Assembly (NCBI RefSeq): GCF_015159745.1
Contig: NZ_JADDOJ010000002.1
Span: 51,638 to 115,637, forward strand
DNA: 64,000 bases
Direction of reading: 5' to 3'
DNA from: Ramlibacter aquaticus
GTDB taxonomy: Bacteria > Pseudomonadota > Gammaproteobacteria > Burkholderiales > Burkholderiaceae_C
Shown: positions 40,233 to 51,071 of the stretch, piece by piece
Position numbering within the stretch: position 1 is the first letter of the stretch
How the letters are laid out: every line of letters starts with the position of its first letter
Notes under the pieces: model-generated
What the model saw: the letters and a program-made list of their open reading frames with translations, nothing else
Databases searched by the model: none
What the model was told of the DNA's origin: nothing
Position numbers and translations under genes: made by a program

Positions 40233-43200
40233 TCAGCGCGCCAGCACCGGCGCCAGCGCCCTCCCCGTGTGCGTGCCCAGCAGCACCAGGTGCTCCGGCG
40301 TGCCGGCCGCCACCACCCGGCCGCCCGCGTTGCCGCCCTCGGGCCCCAGGTCGATCACCCAGTCGGCCTCGGCGATCACGTCCAGGTCGTGCTCGATGAC
40401 GACCACGCTGTGGCCGCCGTCCACCAGCCGGTGCAGCACGCGCGCCAGCTTCTCCACGTCCGCCATGTGCAGGCCTACCGTGGGCTCGTCCAGCACGTAC
40501 AGCGTGTGCGGCGGCTTCTGGCCGCGGCGCGTGACGTCGTCGCGCACCTTGGACAGCTCGGTCACCAGCTTGATGCGCTGCGCCTCGCCGCCCGAGAGCG
40601 TGGGCGAGGGCTGGCCCAGCGTCAGGTAGCCCAGCCCCACGTCCTTGAGCAGCTGCAGCGGGTGGCTGATGGAGGGCATCGCGCCGAAGAACTCCACCGC
40701 CTCGTCCACCTCCATCTGCAGGATGTCGCCGATGCTCTTGCCGCGCCAGGTCACGGCCAGGGTTTCGGGGTTGAAGCGCGCGCCGTGGCAGGACTCGCAA
40801 GGCACCTTCACGTCCGGCAGGAAGCTCATGCCGATGGTGCGCACGCCCTGCCCCTCGCAGCTGGGGCAGCGGCCCTCGCCGGTGTTGAAGGAGAACCGGG
40901 CCGGCCCGTAGCCGCGCGCCCGCGCCTCCAGCGTGTCGGCGAAGAGCTTGCGGATGGTGTCCCAGAAGCCGATGTAGGTCGCCGGGCAGGAGCGCGGCGT
41001 CTTGCCGATGGGGGTCTGGTCCACCTCCAGCACGCGGTCCACGGTCTGGTAGCCGTCCAGGCCGGTGCAACCGCTCCAGGCCGGGTGCTTGCCCTTGTCG
41101 TCGGCGTCGCGGCCGGCCTTGGTGCTGCGCTGCTGCACCGCGGCCTGCACGTTCGCCAGCAGCACGTCGCGCGCCAGCGTGGACTTGCCGGAGCCCGAGA
41201 CCCCGGTCACCGCCACCAGGCGCTGCAGCGGCACCTCCACGTCCACCGCCTGCAGGTTGTGCAGGCTGGCGCCGCGCAACTGCAGTGCGGTGCCCGAGGG
41301 CACCGGCCGGCGCGCGGCCACCGGGTGGCGCATGGCGTGCAGCAGATAGCGGCCGGTGACCGACTCGTCCACGGCCGCCACCGCGGCCGCGTCGCCCTGG
41401 GCCACCACACGCCCGCCGCGCTTGCCCGCGCTGGGGCCGATGTCGATGATGTGGTCGGCGCGGCGGATGGTGTCCTCGTCGTGCTCCACCACCACCAGCG
41501 TGTTGCCCTTGTCGCCCAGCTTGTGCAGGGCGTCCAGCAGGATCTGGTTGTCGCGCGCATGCAGCCCGATGGTGGGCTCGTCCAGCACGTAGCACACGCC
41601 CTGCAGGTTGCTGCCCAGCTGCGCGGCCAGGCGGATGCGCTGCGCCTCGCCGCCGGAGAGCGTGGGCGCGCCACGGTCCAGCGTGAGGTAGCCCAGGCCC
41701 ACCTCCTCCAGGAATTCCAGCCGGCTGCGGATCTCGGGGATCAGGTCGCGCGCGATGCCTTCCTCGCGCACGCTCAGCACGTTGCGGGCCTGCAGGCCCT
41801 GCACCCAGCCGCGCACCTCGCCCACCGACAGCGCCGCCACCTGGTGGATGCCGGTGCCGTCGAAGAGAACGTTGCGGGCCTGCGCGTTCAGGCGCGCGCC
41901 CTGGCAGGCCGGGCAGGGCTCGTCGCCGACCTCCTCCACCTCGGGCTCCTCGAAGCTCTGCTCGCGGCCCTTGTCGTCGGCGGCGAACAGGGTGTCGTCG
42001 TAGGCCTTGCGCTGTTCGCGCGTGAGCTTGACGCCGGTGCCCACGCAGTCCGGGCACCAGCCGTGCTTGCTGTTGTAGGAGAACAGGCGCGGGTCCAGCT
42101 CGGGGTAGCTGGTGCTGCACACCGGGCAGGCGCGCAGGGTGGAGAACACCTCCACGCGGCCCAGGTGGTGGTGCGGATCGCCGGCCGCCAGCGCGTCACG
42201 CAGGCCGTCCAGCGGCGCGAGCAGGTGCAGCACGCCCTTGCCGTGCTCCAGCGCCTCGGCCAGCTTGGCGCGCAGCAGCGCCTCGTTCGCGGGCGTCACG
42301 TCCAGGTCGCACACCGGCAGCTCGATGGTGTGTTCCTTGAAGCGGTCGATGCGCGGGAAGCCGGTGGTGGGCAGGAACTGCCCGTCCACGCGCAGGTGGG
42401 TGTAGCCGCGCGGCCGCGCCCAGTCGGCCAGTTCGGTGTAGACGCCCTTGCGGTTCACCACCAGCGGCGCCAGCAGGCCCACGTGCTGGCCGCGGTAGCG
42501 GCGCAGGATCTGGGCGGCGATGCTGTCCGGCGTCTGCGGCTTCACCGCGGCACCGTCGTGCACGCAGTGCTGCACGCCCATCTTCACGTACAGCAGGCGC
42601 AGGAAGTGCCAGACCTCGGTGGTGGTGCCCACTGTGGACTTGCGGCCGCCGCGCGAGAGGCGCTGCTCGATCGCCACGGTGGGCGGGATGCCGTACACCG
42701 CGTCCACCTCGGGCCGGCCGGCCGGCTGCACGATGCTGCGCGCGTAGGCGTTCAGCGACTCCAGGTAGCGGCGCTGGCCCTCGTTGAACAGGATGTCGAA
42801 GGCCAGCGTGGACTTGCCCGAACCCGAGACGCCGGTGATCACGCTGAAGCGGTTGTGCGGGATCTCGACCGACAGCGACTTGAGGTTGTGCTCGCGCGCG
42901 TTGACGATCTGGATCGCCTGCGGCGGCTCGGGCCGCCGGGCGGGCGCGGCGTAGGCCGCCAGGGGCTCGCCCACGCCCAGCGTGGTGTCGTACTCGCGCA
43001 GCGCCAGGGCGGTGTGCGAGCTGGCGTGCTGCCGCACCTCCTCCGGCGGGCCCTCGGCCACCACCAGCCCGCCGGCGTCGCCGCCCTCGGGACCCAGGTC
43101 GATCAGCCAGTCGGCCGCGCGGATCACGTCCAGGTTGTGCTCGATGACGATCAGCGAGTTGCCCGCCTCCAGCAGCTTGCGCAGCGCGCGCATCAGCTTG

Positions 43201-45941
43201 GCGATGTCGTCGAAGTGCAGGCCGGTGGTGGGCTCGTCGAAGAGGAACAGCACGCCGCGCGTGGCGGTGGGCTGGCGCGAGCCGGTGGCGGCCTTGGCCG
43301 CCTGGGCCAGGAAGCCCGCCAGCTTCAGGCGCTGCGACTCGCCGCCCGAGAGCGTGGGCACCGGCTGGCCCAGTTTCACGTACTCCAGCCCCACGTCCAC
43401 GATGGGCTGCAGCGCGCGTATCACCTCGCGGTCGCCCGCGAACAGCAGCGCCGCCTCGCTCACGGTGAGCTCCAGCACGTCGGCCACGCTCATCACGCGC
43501 GGCCGGGGCGTGCCCACCGGCTGGCGCTCGATGGTCACCTCCAGGATCTCGGGCCGGTAGCGCCGGCCGTCGCAGTCCGGGCAGCGCAGGTAGACGTCGG
43601 AGAGGAACTGCATTTCCACGTGCTCGAAGCCCGAGCCGCCGCAGGTGGGGCAGCGGCCGTCGCCGGAGTTGAAGCTGAACTTGGCGGCGGTGTAGCCGCG
43701 CTGGCGGGCCAGCGGCGCGGTGGCGAAGATCTCGCGGATCGCGTCCCAGGCGCCCACGTAGCTGACCGGGTTGGAGCGCGCCGTCTTGCCGATAGGCGAC
43801 TGGTCCACGAACACCACGTCGCTCAGGTGGTCTGCGCCCAGCAGGCGCGCATGCGCGCCCGGCGCCTCGGTGGCCTTGCCGAAGTAGCGCATCAGCGCCG
43901 GCGCCAGGATGTCCTGCACCAGGGTGGACTTGCCCGAGCCCGAGACGCCGGTGACGCAGACCATGCGCTGCAGCGGGAACTCGACGGACACGTCCTGCAG
44001 GTTGTGCTCGCGCGCGCCCTCCAGGATCAGCCGGGGCGTGGCGTCGGTGACCGCGCGCTTGAAGCCCATGCCCACGTGCTTGCGCGCGCCCAGGTAGGCG
44101 CCGGTGAGCGTGTCGGCCGCGCGCAGGTCCTGCACCGTGCCGTCGAACACGATGTCGCCGCCGCGCTCGCCGGGGCCGGGGCCCATGTCGATCACGCGAT
44201 CGGCGGCCACCATCACGGCCGGGTCGTGCTCCACCACCACCAGGGTGTTGCCGGCGTCGCGCAGCCGGTGCATGGCCTGCGTGATGCGGCCCATGTCGCG
44301 CGGGTGCAGGCCGATGCTGGGCTCGTCCAGCACGAAGAGCGTGTTCACCAGCGAGGTGCCCAGCGCCGTGGTGAGGTTGATGCGCTGCACCTCGCCGCCC
44401 GACAGCGTGCGGCTCTGCCGGTCCAGCGTGAGGTAGCCGATGCCCACGTCGACCAGGTAGCGCAGGCGGGTGTTGATCTCCTCGAACAGGAGCTTGAGCG
44501 CCTGCAGGTCACCGCCGCCGGCGTGCGCCTCGGCCGTGGGCTCCACGCGCGAGAAGAAATCACGCAGCCGGGCGATGGGCAGCAGCATCAGGTCGTGCAG
44601 CGTGAGGCCGGGCAGCGACTCCAGCTGCGCGCGCGACCACTGCACGCCCACCGGCATGAAGCGCCGGGCCGGCGGCAGCGCGGCGTCCGCGTCCTCGCGG
44701 GTGCCTATGCGCCAGAGCAGGCTCTCCAGCTTCAGCCGGGCGCCGCCGCAGGTCTCGCAGGGCGTGTAGCTGCGGTACTTGGACAGCAGCACGCGGATGT
44801 GCATCTTGTAGGACTTGCTCTCCAGGTACTTGAAGAAGCGCTTGATGCCGTACCACTGCTTGTTCCAGTTGCCTTCCTTGAAGTTGGGCGCACCGTCCAG
44901 CACCCAGGCCTTCTGCTCGGGCGTCAGCTTGTTCCAGGCGGTGTCGCGCGGGATGCCGGCGGATTCGGCATGGCGCATCAGGTCGTCCTGGGCCTCGGCC
45001 CAGGCGGGGGTCTGGATCGGCTTGATGGCGCCGGCCCGCAGCGTGAGCTTGTCGTTGGGGATCACCAGCCCCCAGTCCACGCCGATCACCCGGCCGAAGC
45101 CACGGCAGGCCTCGCAGGCGCCCACCGCCGAGTTGAACGAGAACATGGACGGGATCGGGTCCGCGTAGCGGATGTCGCTCTCCGGGCAGTGCAGGCCGGT
45201 GGAGAACTTCCAGGCCTCGTAGTCCTCGCTGTCCGGCTTCTGCGCATAGACCGCGAGCCGGCCGGAGCCGCGCTTGAGCGCCACCTCGATGGCCTCGATG
45301 GCGCGCGCCTTCTCGGTGCCCTGCAGGCGGAAGCGGTCGGCCACCACGTCCAGCACCTTGCGCGGCCCGGTCGGCGTGGCCACCTCGCGCTCGGCCTGCA
45401 CGCGGGTGAAGCCGCTGGCCGCCAGCCACTGCTGCACTTCCTCGGCGCTGGTGCCGCCGGGCAGTTCCACCGGGAAAGTGACGACCAGGCGCGGGTCGGC
45501 GGCGGCGGTGCGCCGCATCAGCTCGGCGTAGATGGTTTCCGGCGTGTCGTGCCGCACCGGGCGGGCCGTTTCGCGGTCGAACAGCTGCGCGGAGCGCGCG
45601 AACAGGAGCTTCAGGTGGTCGTTCAGCTCCGTCATGGTGCCCACGGTGGAGCGCGAGGAGCGGACCGGGTTGGTCTGGTCGATCGCGATCGCGGGCGGCA
45701 CGCCCTCGACCCGGTCCACCGCCGGCTTGTCCATGCGGTCCAGGAACTGGCGGGCGTAGGCGGAGAAGGTCTCCACGTACCGGCGCTGGCCTTCGGCGTA
45801 CAGGGTGTCGAACACCAGGCTGGACTTGCCCGAGCCGCTGGGGCCGGTCACCACCGTCAGCTCGCCGGTGCGCAGGTCCACGTCGAGGTTCTTCAGGTTG
45901 TGCTGGCGCGCACCCCGGATACGGATCAATCCCTGTGTCAT
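40233..45941 (-). CDS. uvrA: Double-length excinuclease ABC subunit UvrA
   Basis: Nucleotide-excision-repair damage sensor of 1,902 residues, twice the usual length: two UvrA-like modules in tandem. Module 1 (about 1-1000) has Walker A GPSGSGKS at 33-40 and GVSGSGKST near 667, signatures LSGGEVQR near 514 and LSGGESQR near 866. Module 2 (about 1010-1902) has Walker A near 1037 and 1579, signatures near 1425 and 1780. Both carry zinc-finger cysteine pairs (CPTCGGSG ... [12 protein letters not shown] ... CESC), and both UvrB-binding-like regions are present. Such long UvrA proteins occur in Burkholderiales; a normal uvrA may exist elsewhere. The start is ATG 45941; a -10-like TAGAAT lies at 45973-45968. 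Confidence 0.95.
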   Translation of the reverse strand: MTQGLIRIRGARQHNLKNLDVDLRTGELTVVTGPSGSGKSSLVFDTLYAEGQRRYVETFSAYARQFLDRMDKPAVDRVEGVPPAIAIDQTNPVRSSRSTVGTMTELNDHLKLLFARSAQLFDRETARPVRHDTPETIYAELMRRTAAADPRLVVTFPVELPGGTSAEEVQQWLAASGFTRVQAEREVATPTGPRKVLDVVADRFRLQGTEKARAIEAIEVALKRGSGRLAVYAQKPDSEDYEAWKFSTGLHCPESDIRYADPIPSMFSFNSAVGACEACRGFGRVIGVDWGLVIPNDKLTLRAGAIKPIQTPAWAEAQDDLMRHAESAGIPRDTAWNKLTPEQKAWVLDGAPNFKEGNWNKQWYGIKRFFKYLESKSYKMHIRVLLSKYRSYTPCETCGGARLKLESLLWRIGTREDADAALPPARRFMPVGVQWSRAQLESLPGLTLHDLMLLPIARLRDFFSRVEPTAEAHAGGGDLQALKLLFEEINTRLRYLVDVGIGYLTLDRQSRTLSGGEVQRINLTTALGTSLVNTLFVLDEPSIGLHPRDMGRITQAMHRLRDAGNTLVVVEHDPAVMVAADRVIDMGPGPGERGGDIVFDGTVQDLRAADTLTGAYLGARKHVGMGFKRAVTDATPRLILEGAREHNLQDVSVEFPLQRMVCVTGVSGSGKSTLVQDILAPALMRYFGKATEAPGAHARLLGADHLSDVVFVDQSPIGKTARSNPVSYVGAWDAIREIFATAPLARQRGYTAAKFSFNSGDGRCPTCGGSGFEHVEMQFLSDVYLRCPDCDGRRYRPEILEVTIERQPVGTPRPRVMSVADVLELTVSEAALLFAGDREVIRALQPIVDVGLEYVKLGQPVPTLSGGESQRLKLAGFLAQAAKAATGSRQPTATRGVLFLFDEPTTGLHFDDIAKLMRALRKLLEAGNSLIVIEHNLDVIRAADWLIDLGPEGGDAGGLVVAEGPPEEVRQHASSHTALALREYDTTLGVGEPLAAYAAPARRPEPPQAIQIVNAREHNLKSLSVEIPHNRFSVITGVSGSGKSTLAFDILFNEGQRRYLESLNAYARSIVQPAGRPEVDAVYGIPPTVAIEQRLSRGGRKSTVGTTTEVWHFLRLLYVKMGVQHCVHDGAAVKPQTPDSIAAQILRRYRGQHVGLLAPLVVNRKGVYTELADWARPRGYTHLRVDGQFLPTTGFPRIDRFKEHTIELPVCDLDVTPANEALLRAKLAEALEHGKGVLHLLAPLDGLRDALAAGDPHHHLGRVEVFSTLRACPVCSTSYPELDPRLFSYNSKHGWCPDCVGTGVKLTREQRKAYDDTLFAADDKGREQSFEEPEVEEVGDEPCPACQGARLNAQARNVLFDGTGIHQVAALSVGEVRGWVQGLQARNVLSVREEGIARDLIPEIRSRLEFLEEVGLGYLTLDRGAPTLSGGEAQRIRLAAQLGSNLQGVCYVLDEPTIGLHARDNQILLDALHKLGDKGNTLVVVEHDEDTIRRADHIIDIGPSAGKRGGRVVAQGDAAAVAAVDESVTGRYLLHAMRHPVAARRPVPSGTALQLRGASLHNLQAVDVEVPLQRLVAVTGVSGSGKSTLARDVLLANVQAAVQQRSTKAGRDADDKGKHPAWSGCTGLDGYQTVDRVLEVDQTPIGKTPRSCPATYIGFWDTIRKLFADTLEARARGYGPARFSFNTGEGRCPSCEGQGVRTIGMSFLPDVKVPCESCHGARFNPETLAVTWRGKSIGDILQMEVDEAVEFFGAMPSISHPLQLLKDVGLGYLTLGQPSPTLSGGEAQRIKLVTELSKVRDDVTRRGQKPPHTLYVLDEPTVGLHMADVEKLARVLHRLVDGGHSVVVIEHDLDVIAEADWVIDLGPEGGNAGGRVVAAGTPEHLVLLGTHTGRALAPVLAR

Positions 45942-46342
45942 TGTGGCCTTCGGTGGTCGGGGCAAACATTCTAGGGAAGCGCCCCTGACAGTTCGCGCCA
46001 TGGGGTCTTGCCAGGCGCCAAGTATTTTTCACGCCCCTCAGGCCGGCCGGCAGACGGGCTCTCTGACCCTCTGCTGACCGGACGCCAACAGGAACTGACG
46101 CGCAACTGATACGGGGCTTACAGACTAGGGTGCAACCCGAGGCCCGCGTTCAGCATGGCAAAACAATGTGCGTTCGCGTGCACCCCGGCCCGCTTTTTCG
46201 CCCGCGACGCCCTCGCGCGCGGCGCGGCCCCGCCGTCGCACCGAGTAAGCAGGCGGTCAGTCCCCCTCCACAGAATCGCGCGCAAGCCGGGCGCCTTCGC
46301 GCCCGGGGAACAGCCTTCACAGGGCGAGACAGGAGACAGAGC
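45942..46342. other. 401-bp divergent gap between uvrA and DUF485-actP
   Basis: Contains the presumed promoters of uvrA (TAGAAT, minus, 45973-45968) and of the acetate-uptake genes. A hairpin CCGGGCGC-CTTC-GCGCCCGG (46287-46306) sits 36 bp before the DUF485 start; without a T-run it is more likely a leader structure than a terminator. No SOS box of the CTGT-N8-ACAG type was seen. No gene. Confidence 0.6.
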
Positions 46343-46651
46343 ATGAACGACCCGGTGGTCGAGCGGATTCAGGCGAATCCCAAGTACAAGGAACTGCGCG
46401 AGAAGCGCAACAAGCTCGGCTGGACGCTGGCGGTGCTGATGCTGGTGGTCTATTACGGCTACATCGCGCTGATCGCCTTCGACAAGTCCTTCCTGGCGCA
46501 GCCGATCGGCGCCGGCGTGACCACGCTGGGCATCCCGATCGGCATGGGCGTGATCGTGTTCACGGTCGTCATCACCGCCATCTACGTGCGCAAGGCCAAC
46601 AGCGAGTACGACACGCTGACCGCCGAGATCCTGAAGGAGGCCTCCAAGTGA
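46343..46651 (+). CDS. DUF485 membrane protein (YjcH-like)
   Basis: A 102-residue inner-membrane protein with two helices ([19 protein letters not shown] and [16 protein letters not shown]), typically encoded directly before the acetate permease ActP and thought to assist it. AGGAG lies 7 bp before ATG 46343. Its TGA is overlapped by the actP GTG, so expression is coupled. Confidence 0.93.
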   Translation: MNDPVVERIQANPKYKELREKRNKLGWTLAVLMLVVYYGYIALIAFDKSFLAQPIGAGVTTLGIPIGMGVIVFTVVITAIYVRKANSEYDTLTAEILKEASK

Positions 46652-48378
46652 GCCGCACGCTGAAGAACACCCTGGCCGCGCTGGCGGCCCTGGCGGCCAC
46701 CGGCGCGGCCCTCGCGGCGGGCGCCGACGTGGGCCAGGCGGCCAAGCAGGCCACCAACTGGACGGCCATCGCCATGTTCGGCGGCTTCGTGATCCTCACC
46801 CTGTGGATCACCAAGTGGGCGGCCTCGCGCACCAAGTCCGCGGCCGACTTCTACACCGCCGGCGGCGGTATCACCGGCTTCCAGAACGGCCTGGCGATCG
46901 CGGGCGACTACATGTCGGCGGCGTCCTTCCTGGGCATCTCGGCGGCCGTGATGGCCACGGGCTACGACGGCCTGATCTACTCCATCGGCTTCCTGGTCGG
47001 CTGGCCGGTCATCACCTTCCTGATGGCCGAACGCCTGCGCAACCTGGGCAAGTTCACCTTCGCCGACGTGGCCGGCTACCGCTTCCAGCAGACCCCGATC
47101 CGCGGCTTCGCGGCCGCCGGCACGCTGGTGGTGGTCGCCTTCTACCTGATCGCGCAGATGGTGGGCGCGGGCCAGCTGATCAAGCTGCTGTTCGGCCTGG
47201 ACTACTGGATGGCCGTGGTCATCGTGGGCGCGCTCATGATGGTCTACGTGCTGTTCGGCGGCATGACCGCCACCACCTGGGTGCAGATCATCAAGGCCAT
47301 CATGCTGCTGGCCGGCGTGAGCTTCATGGCCTTCATGGTGCTGGCGCAGTTCGGCTTCAGCCCCGAGGCGCTGTTCGCCAAGGCGGTGCAGGTGCGCACG
47401 GCCATCGAGGCCAACGGCGGCAAGTCGCCCGAGGCGGCGGCCAAGGCCGGCCTGTCCATCATGGGCCCGGGCGGCTTCGTGAAGGACCCGATCTCCGCCA
47501 TCAGCTTCGGCATGGCGCTGATGTTCGGCACCGCCGGCCTGCCCCACATCCTGATGCGCTTCTTCACCGTGCCGGATGCGAAGGAAGCGCGCAAGTCGGT
47601 GCTGTGGGCGACGACCTGGATCGGCTACTTCTACGTGCTGATCTTCATCATCGGCTTCGGCGCGATCACCCTGGTGCTGACCAACCCCGAGCTGTCCGAC
47701 GTCGCCAAGGGCGTGATCAAGGGCGGCGCCGGCACGGCCAACATGGCCGCGGTGCTGGTGGCCAAGACCGTGGGCGGCGACGTGTTCTACGGCTTCATCT
47801 CGGCCGTGGCCTTCGCCACCATCCTGGCGGTGGTCGCCGGCCTGACGCTCTCGGGCGCCTCGGCCGTGTCGCACGACCTGTACGCCACGGTGATCAAGAA
47901 GGGCAAGGCCGACACCGCCAGCGAACTCAAGGTCTCGCGCATCACCACCATCGCGCTGGGCGTGGTCGCGGTGCTGCTGGGCATCGTGTTCGAGAAGCAG
48001 AACATCGCCTTCATGGTCTCGCTGGCCTTCGCCATCGCGGCCTCGGCGAACTTCCCGGTGCTGTTCCTCTCCGTGCTCTGGAAGGACTGCACCACCAAGG
48101 GCGCGGTGATCGGCGGCTTCCTGGGCCTGGTGTCCTCGGTGGGCCTGACCATCGTGTCGCCCTCGGTGTGGGAAGCCACGCTGGGCAACCCCAAGGGCTC
48201 GGCGCTGTTCCCCTACACCTCGCCCGCCCTGTTCTCCATGGCGATCGGCTTCGTCGGCATCTGGCTCTTCTCGGTGCTGGACCGCAGCCCGCAGGCGCAG
48301 AAGGAACGCGCGGCCTTCGCGGCCCAGCGCGTGCGTTCGGAGACCGGCCTGGGCGCCTCCGGCGCGTCGGGCCACTGA
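46648..48378 (+). CDS. actP: Cation/acetate symporter ActP
   Basis: Sodium:solute symporter family permease for acetate and related short monocarboxylates, 576 residues. After a signal-like N-terminus ([16 protein letters not shown]) come about 13 helices. Characteristic stretches are [23 protein letters not shown] (cut here to the start) , [16 protein letters not shown] and [12 protein letters not shown]. Start GTG 46648 overlaps the DUF485 stop, with AAGGAGG 9 bp upstream. A strong terminator follows. Confidence 0.95.
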   Translation: MSRTLKNTLAALAALAATGAALAAGADVGQAAKQATNWTAIAMFGGFVILTLWITKWAASRTKSAADFYTAGGGITGFQNGLAIAGDYMSAASFLGISAAVMATGYDGLIYSIGFLVGWPVITFLMAERLRNLGKFTFADVAGYRFQQTPIRGFAAAGTLVVVAFYLIAQMVGAGQLIKLLFGLDYWMAVVIVGALMMVYVLFGGMTATTWVQIIKAIMLLAGVSFMAFMVLAQFGFSPEALFAKAVQVRTAIEANGGKSPEAAAKAGLSIMGPGGFVKDPISAISFGMALMFGTAGLPHILMRFFTVPDAKEARKSVLWATTWIGYFYVLIFIIGFGAITLVLTNPELSDVAKGVIKGGAGTANMAAVLVAKTVGGDVFYGFISAVAFATILAVVAGLTLSGASAVSHDLYATVIKKGKADTASELKVSRITTIALGVVAVLLGIVFEKQNIAFMVSLAFAIAASANFPVLFLSVLWKDCTTKGAVIGGFLGLVSSVGLTIVSPSVWEATLGNPKGSALFPYTSPALFSMAIGFVGIWLFSVLDRSPQAQKERAAFAAQRVRSETGLGASGASGH

Positions 48379-48414
48379 ACCTGACAACCGCGGCGCCCAG
48401 CGCCGCCGCCACCG

Positions 48415-48443
48415 GCCGGGCCCGCGGGCCCGGCTTTTTTTTT
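48415..48443 (+). terminator. Intrinsic terminator of DUF485-actP
   Basis: GCCGGGCCC-GC-GGGCCCGGC followed by nine T, 37 bp after the actP stop. Confidence 0.93.
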
Positions 48444-48477
48444 CCTGCCCTGGACGGCCCTCGGGCTCGCGCGGCGG

Positions 48478-49098
48478 CTACGGGGTGCCGAGGTAGGGCT
48501 GGATGACCTGGCGCAGGCGCGCGGCCGGCGTGCCGGGCGGAAAGAAGCCCAGGTACTTGCCCTCGCGATCCATCAGGTAGATGAAGGCCGAGTGGTCGAC
48601 GGCGTCACCGGCGCGCCGGGGCCGGGCGACCGTGCGGTAGTAGACGCGGTAGGCCGAGGCGACCTGGTCGATCTGGCGCGCCGTGCCCGTCAGGCCCAGC
48701 AGGCGGGGGTGGAAGTGCGGCACATACTGGGCCAGCCGCGCGGGGGTGTCGTGCGCGGGGTCCAGCGTGATGAAGATCGGCTGCACGTCCTCGCCGGCCG
48801 GCCCGAGCTGCTGCAAGGCCGTGGCGATCTGCTGCAGGTCCCCCGGGCAGACGTCGGCACAGGCCGTGAAGCCGAAGTACACCAGCATGAGCCGGCCACG
48901 GAAGTCCGCGTCGGTGCGGCGCCGGCCCTGTTGATCCGTGAGCGCGAACGGGCCGCCGATGGTTTCGCGGTTCCACATGATGGCGTCCATCAGCTCGGCC
49001 GCCGAACGCCGGCCGGGCGCATGGGCCAGGGTGGACGAGGCCGCCAGCGCCAGGACGAGCGCCAGCAGGCCCGGACGCGCCGCGGCCGCCGCGCTCAT
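48478..49098 (-). CDS. SCO1/SenC family copper-binding thioredoxin-fold protein
   Basis: Periplasmic copper chaperone or thiol-disulfide protein used in cytochrome oxidase CuA assembly; 206 residues. The N-terminal signal or anchor is LLALVLALAASSTLA. The Cu site is the CADVC pair (family CxxxC) and the later His of VDHSAFIYLMD. ATG 49098 shares a base with the stop of the metallo-beta-lactamase-fold gene. No oxidase genes are nearby. Confidence 0.9.
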   Translation of the reverse strand: MSAAAAARPGLLALVLALAASSTLAHAPGRRSAAELMDAIMWNRETIGGPFALTDQQGRRRTDADFRGRLMLVYFGFTACADVCPGDLQQIATALQQLGPAGEDVQPIFITLDPAHDTPARLAQYVPHFHPRLLGLTGTARQIDQVASAYRVYYRTVARPRRAGDAVDHSAFIYLMDREGKYLGFFPPGTPAARLRQVIQPYLGTP

Positions 49099-50213
49099 CA
49101 GGCGCCGAAGGTGATGCGGCCGCCGGTGGTCGACAGCAGCAGGTTGCCCGGCATCTGGGCACGCGCTTCCTGCACGAAGTTCAGGCCGCTGCAATGCATG
49201 GGGATCACCACGTCGGGCTGCAGCTTGCGGATCTCGGCGACCACCTGCACCAGGTAGTCCTGGGGCGCCGGGCCCAGGTGGAAGCCGCCCACGATGGCGT
49301 GCACCTTCTCCACGCCGGAGACCGCCTGGGCCTGCCGCACCGTGTTGACGATGCCGACGTGGCCGCAGCTGCTGATGACCACCAGGCCCCGGTCCTTGAC
49401 GTGGTAGCAGGTGGCGTGCTCGTGGATGTGCTCGTCGGGAACGATCTTGCCCGCCATCTCGGCGGGCAGGTAGTGCGAGCTGTCGCAGCCCAGGCCGTCC
49501 TTCATGCCGAACTCGACCAGGGTCTGCGGCAGCACCTTCTCAATGCTGTTGCGCTGGATGCGCCCCGTGGTGAACGCGTGGCCGCCGATGACCGCCGGGG
49601 TTTCGGCCAGCACCGTGGTGATCCGGCGGGCGGCCAGTTCACGCCGGTCCAGGGTGCCGAAGTCGGTGAACTGGCCCGGCGTGGCGGTGCGTGCCACGCG
49701 GTGGCAGAAGTTGTCCTCGCCGCCGGCGTAGAGCTTCATGTCCGCCGGCAGCTTGTCGCGGTACCGGTCCAGGAAGCCCATCAGGCCGCCGAAGTGGTCG
49801 AAGTGCCCGTGGCTGATGATGAGGGCGTCCAGCCGGGCCGGGTCCACGCCCAGCAACTCCATGTTGTTGGCGAGGACTTCCGGCGTGTAGCCGTAGTCCA
49901 GCATGAAGCTGCGCATCTCGCTGCCACGCTGCGACTCCAGCCAGAGGGACAGGCCCCACTCGTTGTGCAGGGAGCGGCGGTAGTCGCCCTGGGGCCGCGA
50001 TGGCGCGAAGGCCACCCCGTGCACCTGGGTGGGCCGCAGGAAGATGTCGAAGCTGCTGTCCACCAGGACCTTGATCGCCAGTTTGTCCACCACCGGGACG
50101 TCCAGGCTGGCCGCGCTCGCGGAGCGCCCGGGGACCAGGCTGCCGAACAGGGCCGCCCCGCCCAGGCAGCAGGAGGTCTTCAGGAAGTTGCGCCGTGCAT
50201 TGGAACCCACCAT
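49098..50213 (-). CDS. Tat-exported metallo-beta-lactamase-fold hydrolase
   Basis: Metal-dependent hydrolase of unknown substrate, 371 residues. The N-terminus ARRNFLKTSCCLGGAALFG is a twin-arginine signal. The zinc motif is SHGHFDHFGG near 135-144, with later metal ligands in SSCGHVG and PMHCSG. The closest branch by eye is the group annotated as dihydropterin-ribofuranosyl-aminobenzene-phosphate-synthase-like MBL proteins. ATG 50213 has AAGGCC/GGAGAAGG upstream. It is the middle gene of a RidA, MBL, SCO1 run. Confidence 0.85.
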   Translation of the reverse strand: MVGSNARRNFLKTSCCLGGAALFGSLVPGRSASAASLDVPVVDKLAIKVLVDSSFDIFLRPTQVHGVAFAPSRPQGDYRRSLHNEWGLSLWLESQRGSEMRSFMLDYGYTPEVLANNMELLGVDPARLDALIISHGHFDHFGGLMGFLDRYRDKLPADMKLYAGGEDNFCHRVARTATPGQFTDFGTLDRRELAARRITTVLAETPAVIGGHAFTTGRIQRNSIEKVLPQTLVEFGMKDGLGCDSSHYLPAEMAGKIVPDEHIHEHATCYHVKDRGLVVISSCGHVGIVNTVRQAQAVSGVEKVHAIVGGFHLGPAPQDYLVQVVAEIRKLQPDVVIPMHCSGLNFVQEARAQMPGNLLLSTTGGRITFGA

Positions 50214-50338
50214 GGCCTTCTCCTCATTGTTGAGCGGCAGGCTAGCAGTTTTCGCCCGGGCCGCACAGTCCCGCCGGGCGGCCTGGCCGACGGCCCGGGG
50301 TCCTGCCCCCGCCACGCGCCGCAGCGCCCGCCCCGGGC

Positions 50339-50953
50339 TCAGTCGCGCAGCGCGACCTCGCCCTCGATCTCGACCGGGATGCGGAACGGCAGCTCGGCCA
50401 GGCCGACCGCGCTGCGCGCGTGCGCGCCGCGCTCCGGGCCGAACACCTCCAGGATCAGGTCGCTGAAGCCGTTGATCACGGCCGGCTGGCGGTTGAACCC
50501 GGGCGCCGAATTGACCATGCCGAAGACACGGACCCAGCCGGCGATGCGGTCCAGGCTGCCCAGCTCGCGCTTCAGGCTGCCCAGGATGGCGAGGCCTGTG
50601 AGCCGGGCTGCGTGGTAGGCCTGCTCCTCGCTGACCTCCGCGCCGACCTTGCCCAGCGGCTGCGCGATGTTGCCCTCGGCGTCCGTGGGCCCGTGGCCGG
50701 AGATGAGGGCGCGCGAGCCCAGAACGCGCACCCAGGGGAACTGCAGCTTCAGGCCGGGCGGCATCTTCAGCGGCTGGGGCAGTTGCAGGCCGAGCGCGGC
50801 CAGCCGCGCGTCGATGGTGTCCATGGCATTTCCTCCTGTGGGTGGGGTCGCCGCGACCGCGGCAGCCCCGGGCATCAATCCGCCGAGCAGCGCGGCCCCG
50901 CCCAGGCCGCAGGACGTCCGCAGGAAGCCACGGCGTGCGTTGAAATCCAGCAT
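50339..50953 (-). CDS. RidA/YjgF-family protein with an N-terminal Tat-like signal
   Basis: Residues about 44-204 are a RidA-like (YjgF/YER057c/UK114) domain: MDTIDARLAALGLQLPQP, LISGHGPTDAEG, LTGLAILGSLKREL and a C-terminal PVEIEGEVAL. RidA enzymes deaminate reactive enamines/imines. Read from ATG 50953, it has a 43-residue extension with a twin-arginine signal (NARRGFLRTSCGLGG) very like that of the adjacent MBL gene. Another start, ATG 50824, has an excellent AGGAGG 8 bp upstream and would yield a 161-residue cytosolic form. Both starts look usable. Confidence 0.8.
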   Translation of the reverse strand: MLDFNARRGFLRTSCGLGGAALLGGLMPGAAAVAATPPTGGNAMDTIDARLAALGLQLPQPLKMPPGLKLQFPWVRVLGSRALISGHGPTDAEGNIAQPLGKVGAEVSEEQAYHAARLTGLAILGSLKRELGSLDRIAGWVRVFGMVNSAPGFNRQPAVINGFSDLILEVFGPERGAHARSAVGLAELPFRIPVEIEGEVALRD

Positions 50954-51071
50954 CTGGAACTCCCCCTCTTGTTGCCGGGCAGGCTACAGCAACCGCCCAC
51001 CGGTGCAAAGCCGCCGGGCCGCTGGCGCATCCCGCGTTCACGGGATTGCATGCCAAGGCCGCGGGGGGCCC

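Noticed and set aside
40269..45974. Plus-strand open frame of about 1,900 codons opposite uvrA
   Set aside because: It is the codon-aligned antisense of a GC-rich gene that seldom uses TTA, CTA or TCA. No domain, signal or start site was seen.
46287..46306. Terminator before DUF485
   Set aside because: The 8-bp hairpin has no T-run on either side and lies just upstream of the gene it would silence.
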